This document shows, in pieces, positions 52,359 through 62,397 of a stretch of DNA of 64,000 nt. The notes beneath the pieces were generated by a model. That model had not been told where the DNA came from. It saw only the letters and a program-made list of their open reading frames with translations, and searched no databases. The translations under genes and the position numbers were made by a program. The stretch's first letter is position 1, and the number at the start of each line of letters is the position of its first letter. Source of the stretch: Gautieria morchelliformis (Eukaryota > Basidiomycota > Agaricomycetes > Gomphales > Gomphaceae); NCBI GenBank assembly GCA_015179125.1, contig WHVA01000001.1, positions 434,001 to 498,000 on the forward strand, in the 5' to 3' direction.

Positions 52359-53500
52359 TCATTGTCGGTCGATCGCACTGTCTGCATCCGAGTCTTCGAA
52401 CGTAGCGTCGACCTGCTCCCTATTTAGCGTAGCTTTAGCATTGCCTGTGGGTTCCTTGTGTGCTTGACTCTCTGCATCCCGAGTACTCGGCTCGCTGGGT
52501 AACTCCAGCGCATCGTCCATCGAGATCTCAACGAAGGCATCGTCCCTAATTATATGATGCTCCTCAACCCCGAAGTTCTTCAGAATCTTCTCCATTCGGT
52601 TTTTTAGCCTGTCTGCTCCAGCACTGTTTTTGCTAATGAGAATCTCCTTCCGCTGTGACTTTGTGGAGATGTGTGCGGCTGAAGCTATGGGTTGCTCGCC
52701 ATGCGCGGCTTGGCAGGAGGAGAAGCAGGATACACTCATTCAGAATCGTCAGGCTGGAACTGCGGGGAAGAACGAATCGTCTGCACCGGGGCAACCGTGG
52801 GCGCGTCGACAGCGAGGACGTGCGTCGGGGCGTCGCACGCCGCGGCCGTATCCGGCGATCTCCAACTCGTGCGGGAGCCGTCCCGTAGGTGCTGTTTCCG
52901 ACGACTTCAATGATGTGCTACAGCTATCCGGGAGTGCGAAGGGCCCTAAGTTTAACCTAAATCACACCACGGTCAGAATGTCCCCACAACTCGGGGAACA
53001 TCAACACGACAAACCGCTGCTTGGTCAGGCCGAAGCGATAGCCTCCCCCCAACATGCTGGATCCGAATGTTGCCAGCATCAGTAGCACCGTCCGCCCCGC
53101 CATCCGCATCTTCCCCGCTCTCTCCAAGCCGCGCTATTGCATCCCGGACGTCATCCGCGGCCTCGGCGACACGCGGTGCATCCAGTGCCATCGCATCCTG
53201 CATGAATTTCATACAGAAAACGCCCCGCCCCATCTCCTTTATGGGATCAGTATCCTCGTCGTATTCCAAATACCGCAATTCCTCGAAGGCATTGGCCTTC
53301 CTGTGACGTCCGTCGGTGTCGTCGTCGTCGTCGTCACTTCCATTATCTCCCTGTATTTTCTCTCTCAGCAGCTCCCCTCTCTTGGTTTCACCTCTTTGAT
53401 CAACACTCAACTTCCCCCTCCCCTTCAATGCTTTCGCCCATTTACCAATATTCTTGTGTCGCAATGTCGCTCTCTCGTCCACTCGCTCTAACGTCCCCAT
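52359..53500 (-). pseudogene. UTP14: UTP14 fragment, middle part, longest copy
   Basis: From 53500 the frame reads ERATLRHKNIGKWAKALKGR, an acidic run, RYLEYDEDTDP and RGVFCMKFMQDAMALD. These are in the order of fungal UTP14 after the AKAKRVAK region. After a decayed stretch, ISKNSAGADRLKNRM and DDAFVEISMDD appear in the frame 52739-52359, resembling the later UTP14 region; just before it SNP is followed by TAG where UTP14 has the NPW signature. At least one frameshift and one stop separate these parts. UTP14 acts in the SSU processome; this copy cannot. Recognition is from family knowledge. Confidence 0.75.
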
Positions 53501-54690
53501 TACGCTTACTAGGCAAATTTCATCAAATTAAGACTGTGAAGTTCACAGCGGAGACATCCCATACCGTTTATGTTCTACCCCCGTCCCTTCCTAATAACAA
53601 GCACACCCCTGTGTCTGCTCACCTTTCTTGTACCACGGCAGGAAGCAGACGCAGCGAGATACGGACAGAAGCTCCCTCGTGAGATGATGTCTTGTACCTT
53701 CTCCTCATGACTTTCCATTCACCATATCTGTACAGAGGCAGCTGCTCACCGTGCTTGGCAGAGTCGAGCAACGGCCCCCTGCATCGAACGAGCGCATATA
53801 TGCACGTACCTCGGGCGGCACGGTGGACGCTGCCGAGTACTCCATTCCCTTCACCTGCTCCACCGTATCCTTCTGTTGCTCAGCCTGTGACGAACGACGA
53901 GCACTCAGCGCCAGCGCTGCTCATCGCCGCGGACAGCGTGCACCCTGTTATAGGTTGACGGGCGACATCAGAGATAGACGGCAGGGATGGGGGGGATTTG
54001 GAATCGAGGACTCGATGGCGTTTTTGGAGGGGCGAGGGCAGACTTTATACAGTTTTGGATGGGGCCGTGTCGCCGTTGGGGCAAGCGTAGTTACTGACTG
54101 GGAATTAAATGGCGAGGGATCCGCGTCGATCGTACACGGAGTTAGCGGCGGAGATACCCCACACTATCGTCTTCTATATTTAGACACGACATCAACACAT
54201 GTGCAAGATGCTTACATGTCGCTCGGCACAGCGACCCACCCCACAGGCAGTTTCCGCCATCAGACCGGTGCGGCGATCGGGCATGTCAAGTATAGTATAT
54301 GCATGTCCCATATCCGGGCCCACATAGATGACTAAGAATGCGGCTGGACGGGGGTCGACCAGCTAGAAGGTCCAAGTGTACCTAGCATACATAGTTGAAT
54401 CACAGGAGAACCGAAGCCAGCCGGGCTCCAAAAGGGGACGCAGTATAGCTTTCATCAAGTACACTCAATGGCAATGCAGTATATGGTACAATAAGGTCGA
54501 GGCCCAAGGGCCCCCCGCACGGGAGGAATAGGGAAAAGCGGACAACAGACCCATCACATACACGCAGCATCGCACACCAGTAAAAGTACAATTCCTGATC
54601 CAGAATAAACGCGCAATGAATGGTCGCCTTAATCGAGTACAGGCATTTTACGATGCAGCGTGAGATTAAGCATGAGCAGCATTAACCACG
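52990..54690 (-). repeat. Composite repeat block Y, right copy
   Basis: Reverse complement of 13908-15112 plus 19617-20220. At about 53588-53602 it has CTAATAACAAG, the undisturbed form of the site where copia copy 2 sits in the left block. It includes the same exon-like scraps (QAEQQKDT with a GTACGTGC donor near 53800; the CRGTRK-like end near 53625). Confidence 0.8.
53751..54335 (+). CDS. Hypothetical 194-residue ORF in repeat block
   Basis: The central part (GRGQTLYSFGWG, GEGSASIVHGV) is shared with the minus frame at 14461-14700. The flanks are Arg/Ser-rich and may be chance. No family recognised. It lies opposite a spliced gene scrap in the same block, so at most one strand is likely to be real coding. 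Confidence 0.2.
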   Translation: MLGRVEQRPPASNERIYARTSGGTVDAAEYSIPFTCSTVSFCCSACDERRALSASAAHRRGQRAPCYRLTGDIRDRRQGWGGFGIEDSMAFLEGRGQTLYSFGWGRVAVGASVVTDWELNGEGSASIVHGVSGGDTPHYRLLYLDTTSTHVQDAYMSLGTATHPTGSFRHQTGAAIGHVKYSICMSHIRAHIDD

Positions 54691-54915
54691 AGCAGTTGGC
54701 AGCGTGGTGACTCCATAGAAGTCTCCTCGATCAAGCGATGGCCAGGGAAAAGGGGAGCAGCGCAATATAACCATGACACTCCGGATCGGGAGGCTGCGCG
54801 AGGTAGTAGAGTGTCGACCACAGCAGCGTAAACTGCGGGGGGGGAGGGGGGGGAACCCCCGGACAGTCGCATAGAACGAGCCACAGGCGACGGCTATGAT
54901 CAATCAGTAATAGCA
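54165..54915 (-). repeat. Dispersed repeat Z, diverged copy
   Basis: Matches 22680-23452 in reverse complement at about 90%, with a run of G's near 54838 that is short in the other copies. The junction with block Y at about 54690 is continuous, which shows that Z and Y were neighbours before the duplications. Confidence 0.75.
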
Positions 54916-55607
54916 GTTAGTTTCGGAGGTAAATTGCTCGAGGGGCCATGTAGAGCAGTACGTTCTCGAGCGATGGTGGAATATTGGGAGGGATGATGGG
55001 GTATCTGAGGTCGTATAGGGTACGCGAAGGAAGAATAGGAGGGGGCATATAATTCCTAGCTTCAAGACACTTTTAACCTGCATGGGATTAATCTGCTCCC
55101 TCCATCCCAGGCTCACAATTTCATCCAATGTGCCGACCCATGTGGTGGCGGGAGCATACCTGTCCCCGCCTTCGCAATGATAGAACCTGCAAGCACGACC
55201 CGGAGACAGCATTAGTCTGATTGTTTCTCAGATCTCAAGAAAGCTCACCATGGCTCCACAGACAACCTGTAAGCTTCATTGGCTCAGCAGGATTATGGAA
55301 AGTATGGGTGCGTGCTTGGTAACAGCATAAACTCAAGAACATCAGAGTTTACAAGGCGAATACGTGTATGCGGTTGACCTGAGGGGCAGCGACTGTTATG
55401 AGAGGTCATGTGCTGGCTAGAACACTGATTTTCAGTTCTTAAGTTACTTATAAATGGTACTTTAGAACACAATATAACAGTGCTTTCTATTACTGAAAGA
55501 CAGAAATACATAGATTGAAAGCTATGTCCCAACCCACCCAACGTCGCCCTACGCACCTCCTCAACCCCAATGCTCTCGGTGCAATACAAACTCATCTCCT
55601 TCCACCA
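54916..55607. other. About 700 bp with only a gene scrap
   Basis: A minus-strand piece near 55080-55160 reads TLDEIVSLGWREQINPMQVK, related to DKMVSLAWRDQI at about 21770. No complete gene or repeat end is evident. Confidence 0.5.
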
Positions 55608-56480
55608 CTAACCACCCTTGTTCTTCCCGCCCAGGACACGTATAACGACGTCGCCCGCCTCCCAGTCCGGGCTCTCGTCGCCCTCGCCCTCAAACACGAA
55701 CTCGCTGCCCTCAGCAATGCCCATGGGGACGTTGAGCACATAGTGCTGCATGTGCGGAACGAGCATGTGGGACACGTCTGGATGTGCAAGTCCTCCAACG
55801 CGGAAGTGGTCGCAGAAGACCTTTATGTTAATCATGAACTGGATGCAGTCGCAGGATCGTGAGAAATGGAGATGAAGGAATGGGCATAGAAAGCAATAAT
55901 CATCAGAGCAGAAATCATGCAAAGACGATGTTTGGAACCTATGTCGATCTCCACACCCTTATACATATCCTCAAGGCTCACTTCAAAGTTGCTTGTCGTC
56001 ATGGGCCTGTGGCGGACTTCCTGTTGTTGAGCTGCAGTGTCACAGGATCATAAATGTCATGAATGATATGGCACATGAGTATGAGGAGTATTATACAGCA
56101 AAGTATCATTTTGAGAATGCAGAACGATAAATTAACGATGAAACGACTCACGTCCGCCGCCACTGAAGAAGGACGAAAACATATCGAAGGGATTGGCGTG
56201 CTGGCCACCTTCGTGCTGTCTCAGGCCTTTCTGGATGAGAGGGAAGGGTAATATTTGTCAGCTCGCGTCCGGGCAAGTATAAAACGATAAGTGACAAAGT
56301 AAAGTAAAGCTCAAAGAACAATGACAAGGGCGAATTGCAACACGTACCTCCCCATGTAGCTCATAAAGGCCGTGTTTCTGTCCAAAAAAAGAAATACGGT
56401 GGTCAGGTTGAGTTAAGGAATAGTAGAGATGTTCATGGGCTCACCTGGGCTGCGTATGCTGGAAGGATCGGAATGTGAGT
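55608..56480 (-). pseudogene. DnaJ-type chaperone gene, broken (Scj1/ERdj3-like)
   Basis: Exons on the minus strand include KHGLYELHGE (about 56385-56350) before a GTACGT donor; KGLRQHEGGQHANPFDMFSS with a Gly-rich end (about 56230-56150) before GTGAGT; and INIKVFCDHFRVGGLAHP...VPMGIAEGSEFVFEGEGDES with PDWEAGDVVIRV (55850-55608). These match the end of the J-domain, the G/F region and the first substrate-binding domain of type I DnaJ proteins of the ER kind. Most of the CXXCXGXG zinc repeats are missing: only CDHF remains, its second Cys replaced. No J-domain start with HPD was found. So it is a truncated, internally deleted gene. Exon limits are approximate. Confidence 0.65.
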
Positions 56481-57678
56481 ATGTGAGCGATGAGGAAGGT
56501 AGGCATATAAGGCATGTAACATGGCTCCCAATACTTGCGACAGCCCAGCCCCCACACTCACCTTTCGCAACCTTCACATGAGTGGGAGCAGAAGTGGTTT
56601 ATTGTAAGAGCGAGGGCGGGAGTGGTCTATTGTGAGAACCAGCAGGCGAGGGGAGATAGTGCGAGAGCAAGACCCAGAGTGCATGAGCGAGAGCAGCAGA
56701 GAGGCATGTAGCAATAATATATATTGAGTATATGCATGGTATTTTCAATGAAAGAGTATCTTACCAGGAGGCACCCTCTAAACAACCGCGTTTTTACCCA
56801 ACCCCACGATATCATTTGTAAGAAGAGCTTTTTGATGCGGGTGTTGAGCGGGGATCACGCGATAACATCACGATGTTCACATACTCTGCATTTTCCTCCT
56901 GGTTCGCTCCATCATAACTGGGCACGATCGAAAAATTGATGAGGGCAAGCATTATAGTTTGTTTTCTGTTGGCCGTGGTCATGGGGGGAAGAGAGGAGTT
57001 AGAATTCAAGCGGGTTGGAGATTCAAATCACTTCGGGAAAAATTCGGACGCGCGTACAAGGTACTGCATTGGTCGCCACAATGTCTCCAGGACTTGGTGA
57101 GCAATATTTCATGCTATAGTGGCAGCAGCGCTAATTACTTGGCGGACTCAGTTCGATGACAAGAGGAAATTGCTCTGTACGGCTAATGGTCTAACATATG
57201 CAGTGAAGAGGGCGATCGTGTTTTGTTTTTTTTTTTCACATACTTGCATGTTTTTCAGTATCTGAAAATCAGTGCTCCAAAGCACTTATTTTTGGTGCTC
57301 ATTTAATGATATTTCTGAGCACTGATTTGTCAGTGCTCAAAGGTACTGATTATTGCCGTTTGTGTAAAAGGTACCGAAATCTAATGTCGGACTTTTCTAC
57401 AGTGAAATGTGTCGGGTGCATTTATGCTCCTGCACCAAAATCAAGCATAATATATTCGATTTGCTGTATGGTGTTTCAATCTCTTCTCACATTGTTCTTG
57501 TACAATGCACCCATTTCTCTGATTATTTTCGAAATTTTCCAGTCACTCCCTACCTCTCCATTTCATCTTGTTATTTCCATTTTCACAAGCGGTGCGGAGT
57601 CTGAAATGACTTCGACGCGCGAGCTCTTGGGCGCTAAAGGGCTGGGTAGTAGTACATGCACAGTGAGACAGATTCCCC
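56481..57678. other. 1.2 kb without a supported gene
   Basis: AT-richer DNA. 57200-57350 contains several forms of ATCAGTGCTC and its complement GAGCACTGAT, suggesting a small palindromic repeat. A 130-codon plus frame (57306-57698) is hydrophobic and Cys-rich without a recognisable motif and is probably chance. Confidence 0.5.
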
Positions 57679-57713
57679 CCTCTCTCAGTGACAACTAAAT
57701 TCACTGAGAGAGG
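57679..57713 (+). repeat. Perfect 12-bp inverted repeat (hairpin)
   Basis: CCTCTCTCAGTG (57679-57690), an 11-nt loop, then CACTGAGAGAGG (57702-57713). The loop and right stem recur as a 25-bp direct repeat at about 57803-57827. Confidence 0.85.
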
Positions 57714-57744
57714 CGAGTAAATTAGTCTAGTGTTCTTTCGATTT

Positions 57745-57790
57745 ATTGACCTAGAAATTCTCTGTAGTGAATTAATTTCTAGGTAGTGTA
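57745..57790 (+). repeat. Inverted repeat CCTAGAAATT...AATTTCTAGG
   Basis: Ten-base arms in AT-rich sequence; the right arm recurs near 57830-57843 (GAATTAATTTCTAG). With the neighbouring 12-bp hairpin and 25-bp direct repeat this looks like a small composite non-coding element. Confidence 0.7.
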
Positions 57791-57901
57791 TAATATATTT
57801 ATAGTGACAACTAAATTCACTGAGAGAGTGAATTAATTTCTAGTCTATTCTCTTGAGCAACAAGTCCATACCTACTGCCTATAATTCCTGTCCTCTACAA
57901 A

Positions 57902-58195
57902 ATGTTGAACAGCCTGGGGGCTATTCCCCCGCAGGGGCCGAGCAGCCGCCCTCGCAAAACAGTTCAACACTTCCCTCCATCGCACCCTGATCTGGGGAGG
58001 GGTTCAGCCGGAGTAGGCTGCTGGTCTCTGCAAGGGACCGCAGCAAAGCGAGAGGAGATGGGGGAAGAAGGGCAGGGACAAGCAGAGAGAGACGGCGTGC
58101 CGCTGAGAGAGGGGGGAGAGGCGCTGCTCTGGCTGTTGGGTAGCTGCTGGCTACTATTATGTATTATATATACCCAGCAGCCATATGGGACCTAA
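57902..58195 (+). pseudogene. Fragment of the proline/RG ORF repeat family
   Basis: Contains SSRPRKTVQHF, a form of the SRPRKPVQRY motif, then sequence equivalent to the AKREEMEGG, QRERGDAL part that follows the proline-rich ORF in another frame (20214-20561, -). The proline minisatellite is absent. The following DNA (to about 58730) matches 43400-43800, so the whole 57900-58730 interval is one diverged copy of that repeat. No function recognised. Confidence 0.5.
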
Positions 58196-58295
58196 ATAAT
58201 CGATCCAATGGAGTGTGTTGAGTCGGAGTGATAGCCAATGGCCACCTGAATCAACACGCCCACCCTTGTTCTAACAACGCAAGCTTCTCAGAAAG

Positions 58296-58319
58296 ATTTG
58301 CCGACGCCAGTCGGCAAAT
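58296..58319 (+). repeat. Perfect 10-bp hairpin
   Basis: ATTTGCCGAC, loop GCCA, GTCGGCAAAT. It interrupts the repeat shared with 43400-43800, where nothing equivalent is seen, so it may be part of a small insertion. Confidence 0.85.
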
Positions 58320-58751
58320 GATTCAAGCCTCCATTTCCCGTCATGGTGGAAGGTCATACATAGGTAAGTACTGTACTAATATACCCAGCAGCCAGACGGG
58401 TCCATTGATCCGGCAGAGTGGGTTTCCTAGTGGTGGCACCCGTGTTCTACGACAAATCTTTCAAGCTCGCAGGTTTTGGCGCCACGTTCTGTTGCAGATG
58501 ACGCCGCAATGGGCTTTTAGGGTAGAAATGCTGGAAGGGAGTGCCTGTTTGGAATGTTAAATATTGTACCATCATGTGTATCAATTTCACGGTGTATATC
58601 GCTTCCGGTATTTTTCGAGCAATCACCGGGTTGTGTTCCTCGTGATTTAGGCTGGTACCCCACATGCCATGACGAGCCTGAGCTTCTACCAGAGTCCGAT
58701 TAGGCAATCAGCCTCTTCACCTTCACTCCTGTCAATGCATACAAGAGGGGG

Positions 58752-60345
58752 ATGGCTCTCATGCCGCAACCACCACCTACGAACTTAGACCCTCCTGAAT
58801 CCCCTTCCTCTGATACCATAAATGATATGCTCAATAAACTACATGATCTAATACATAACATTGCCCTTCCTAAAACAAAAGGCCCAAAAACATGCTCAAT
58901 TCCTATTGACATACTACACAACGCACGCAACCTTGTCTCCTTGGCCTGCACCACCTTCAAGAACTCACATCTCGACCCTCAAATCTCCACCCTCTTTGAA
59001 AAGCTTGAATCCATCTCAGTCCACATAGGCCTTGTTGCTCCAACCAGCAAACTTTGCTCTTATGCCTCTGTACTCGCCGATGACTCGCTGTGCACACCCT
59101 CCGAACCCACTCCACCCTGTCATGAGACTAAGTTTGACCTTACACTCTCCCAGGCCAACCATCAGGAGCCAGTTTTTGCCGGTCTGTCAGACTCAGACCT
59201 GAAGGACAGGAATCAACAAAACACTCAGTGATGCAGGATGTTGGTGGGGAACTCACTGGTCATCCCCAGACCCTGACATAAATGTTAGAGAAGAAGACTG
59301 CACGGTTTATATCAGAGCCGTTGGTCGCCACAGAAGTGGAGACATTTGGATCTCTACCTGCTCTGAGGATGAACGGAACAACCTCGTCAAGACTTCTTGC
59401 CAATGGCTGCCCAAGTTGTCCGTCAACCTCTCCATTGCCCCCAGGTTATACCCTATCATTGTTCATGGATTTCCACCCCCTTTGATCCATCACGAGACAG
59501 TGAGTACATTGCCACCCTGTTGGGCCAAAATGAGCATATCATTATGCATCCCTCCATGCTCCAGCATGCCAAGTTCATATCTTGCTCTCCTTGACAAAAT
59601 GCAAAAATACATTCATTGCTGATCCTATATCTCTGTGATCTTGATGCTGCTAACAATTGCATCAAGAAGCATGTTGTGTATCCAGGATGCCTCCACTTGA
59701 CTATGCAATTCACATGCCTGTCAGGGGACACCCTGTTTTCCATTTCCAGTTCCGACACCACACCCAGTCCCGACTCCATTTACGACTCCGCTTCCAGTTC
59801 TGATTCCATCTCTGCCTCCGCTTTCGGAAATGATTCCGCTTCTGGGAGAACTTCCACCAGTTCTGTTCGCCTTGCCAGTTCCACTCCAATTTCCGACTTC
59901 CGCTCTCGGAACAGTGTTGGAAATCAAACGACTCGCGTAATAGGTGGCATCAAGGGTCGATCAAGGGTCAGGGAGGTCAGGGGGATGCAGGGTTGATGGC
60001 GGGTACCAAGTGTTGTCCCTGGCTGCGCAGCATAGTATAATACGGGCTCGCTGACATTGGGGGTCCTTAGACTTTTCTCTTTGGATTTCCCCTTGTCAGG
60101 TAAGAATCCCCTCTCTTGTATACTCTGTTCATTTATACATACTTTGGATTTCCCCTTGTCAGTTGTGTGGTAGTGTGATCTCCACAACCAGCCAGGGTTG
60201 CCCTTACAATGCCACCCCCCACAATGCTTCAACTGTTATCGCTTCAGTCACTTTGCATGCTCCTGTAAAGACAAGACAAAATGTGGCTGATGCTCTGGAC
60301 CACATCTCACACATTACTGCAAATGTGCCAATGTGAACAACTGCA
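58752..60345 (+). pseudogene. LINE ORF1 relic of a second family, with insertion
   Basis: The first frame (58752-59231) has the look of fungal non-LTR ORF1 proteins: a Ser/Pro start, a helical region, YASVLADD and KFDLTLSQANHQEPVFAGL. In shifted frames follow RAVGRHRSGDIWISTCSEDE (about 59310-59375), QWLPKLSVNLSIAP and DAANNCIKKHVVY (about 59645-59680). The expected zinc knuckles come only at about 60210-60330 (PPQCFNCYRFSHFACSCKDK, then CG, a stop, CSGPH). Between them lie about 490 bp of foreign sequence. Several frameshifts and stops are present. It differs from the ORF1 of LINEs A and C. No ORF2 follows. Confidence 0.6.
59710..60200 (+). other. Insertion inside the ORF1 relic
   Basis: It starts with Ser-rich TTCCGATTCC-like short repeats and ends with two copies of a 21-bp sequence, CTTTGGATTTCCCCTTGTCA plus G, at 60079-60099 and 60142-60162 (period 63). 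The first copy is followed by GTAAGA and the second ends in CAG, so the 63-bp duplication makes an intron-shaped unit. Class of insertion unknown. Confidence 0.5.
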
Positions 60346-61154
60346 GTGAGGTGGTGTTACATATCATGATTTCCAGAAGTCAGAACTAGAAAGGACAGCG
60401 GATTCAACTTGTGTTGCACCCCCAATGAACTATTGTCCTAAGTATTTCGGATTGTAAGTCAGAAGTTGGAAAGCACCACAGTAAATCAAGGTCGGAAGTT
60501 GGGTTGGAAGGTGGAAGGCGGAGAGACAGAGATTCTGCTGAACTCGCTGTGCTAAGAACAGGAGTTAGAGCGAAGGAAATCACATATCAAAGGTGATTAT
60601 CTGATTGCAGATTAATGAGCATACATGAGGGGGTTTTATACAAAGAGCTGAGACAACAGGTAATGAGGTAGTACTAAGCATATTCTGGAGGAAGTGGAAG
60701 TTGGATAGATATACGGGGTAAGTAACTAATTGGGAATAAAGAACCACAAGGGGGTGCAGGGTAGAGTCAAGAACAATGGCAAAGAACAAGGGGATGGAAT
60801 GCATATCTGACATAACGGAACAATGGGACTCCAGAGGGGACAGAGATATGGTTTTGTTGTGCTATGAGTCAAGTCCGGTGGGTCTGAGTAATAGAGTTGA
60901 AAGAAGAAAGGATACAGCAAGGGGTGGGATTGTGGGAATTATCAGAATGTCAGAAAGGAAGCAGAACTGAGTGTTGGAAGTTGGAAATGCATAGTCATAA
61001 CAGGTGGTCACATGCCAACACATTGTTTGAAAATTTTCCCTCTGCGATGGCCCCCATTTTGCAACCAACCACAAATGCCCTGCATGCAAACATATCCTTG
61101 AGTGTCACCTTCAGTGGACTGCTACTGTAGGTGGCCCCTACCATGAATAATAGA
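60346..61154. other. 800 bp without a supported gene
   Basis: Contains scattered GGAAGTTGG-like strings (about 60470, 60705, 60975) and short frames on both strands without motifs. It ends at the poly(A) side of LINE D. Confidence 0.5.
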
Positions 61155-61447
61155 TTTTTTTTTTTTTGTATCCAATTTATCGTCGTTTGGGGCATGGCCT
61201 TATATAAGATGCATTTACACAGCCCCTGTCTACATGATTTCTGTCCAGCCTTTCCTTCTCAATCTCCACTTGTGCTCGTCGGGCTGTGCCCTGAGCATGT
61301 CCGTGCCTCCAGTGGCGAGGTGTGCGTGTTGTGTCCTTCTCCATTGCTCTACTTCCCTATCCTCCTCTTTTCTTGCCTCCCTTTCCCACTTGGTCTGGTC
61401 CACACCCTCTTGTCTGTTCTCCAGGTTCCTGATCGCTTGCCTTCCTC

Positions 61448-62397
61448 TTAGCCCCTTCCCCACCTGTCCACTTCCTCTCTTGTGCTCCAGTCTCCATGTG
61501 TTTGTTTGAACCCCGTGCTCTGGATGTACCTGAAGATCTCTTTCATCGCTTTCTGTCTTGTCAGGAGCGTGTTGACTGCTGTTGCTGATCTCCGGAATGC
61601 TCTCTCGAGTTCGCTGCGCTGGGTTTTGTAGGCTGGGCATTGGAAAAGGAAATGGTGCACCGTTTCGTCGGCACCTCTGCATGTATGAGGAGTGGTGCTT
61701 TTCTTCGTGCCATGCCTGCTGTCAGCCTTGCAAATGCTATGGACGGCATCGTTTTGTTGATCCTGTGTGCGATTCTAGCCCTCGGCGATTTCGCGAACAT
61801 TTCTCTGGCCCTCCTTTTGAGCTCCTTTTGATGTCTCTGTAGCTCTGCGGCTTTTCTCAAAGGCAAGACGCCCCTGCACTCTAACGGCACATGTCTCTCC
61901 TCACTGCTGTTGCCTCTCGCCACCTTCTTCACTTCCTCATCAGCTCTCTCGTTCCCCTTGATGCCCTTGTGGCCAGGGGTCCACCTCATGGTTAATTCCG
62001 TCCCCTGCCGTCTCTGCACTAGCCCCTCTATCTGATGGTGCAATGCACTGACCATGTACTGTGCCGGGATCTGCTTGTCTTTCCTCGTTGTTAGCATGGC
62101 CGCTTTACTGTCTATTCCTATGGTGTATCTTTGGCTGCGCTCTGTGTATAATAGCTTCACCCCCATGGCGGCTCCTAGCAACTCCGCCTCAAAAACCATA
62201 TGCTCCTCTTCGGTGCCTAAGTGGAGTCTGACCACCTGAACCTCTACTCCTCCCTTGTACAGAACCGCTGCCGCTCCGACCCCTCCATCGATGCACGATC
62301 CGTCAGTGTATACCTGGATCTGTGCTGTGTCACTTCTCATCTCTGCCATAGCTAGTTCCTCCTTGTGCGTTATATGGATTTTCATGCCGGTGCCCAC
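61448..62397 (-). pseudogene. LINE D ORF2 fragment: RNase H and C-terminus
   Basis: Frame 62397-61561 carries RNase H: YTDGSCIDGG, FEAELLGA, IDSKAA (Asp kept, Asn-Gln changed to Ser-Lys), and NERADEEVKK. At about 61690 the frame shifts and the HHFLFQCPAY zinc motif continues in the frame 61660-61448. In LINEs A and B both parts are one frame. Confidence 0.82.

Noticed and set aside
57306-57698. 130-codon plus-strand ORF
   Set aside because: Hydrophobic and Cys-rich by AT bias, overlaps the hairpin cluster, with no motif and no second copy.
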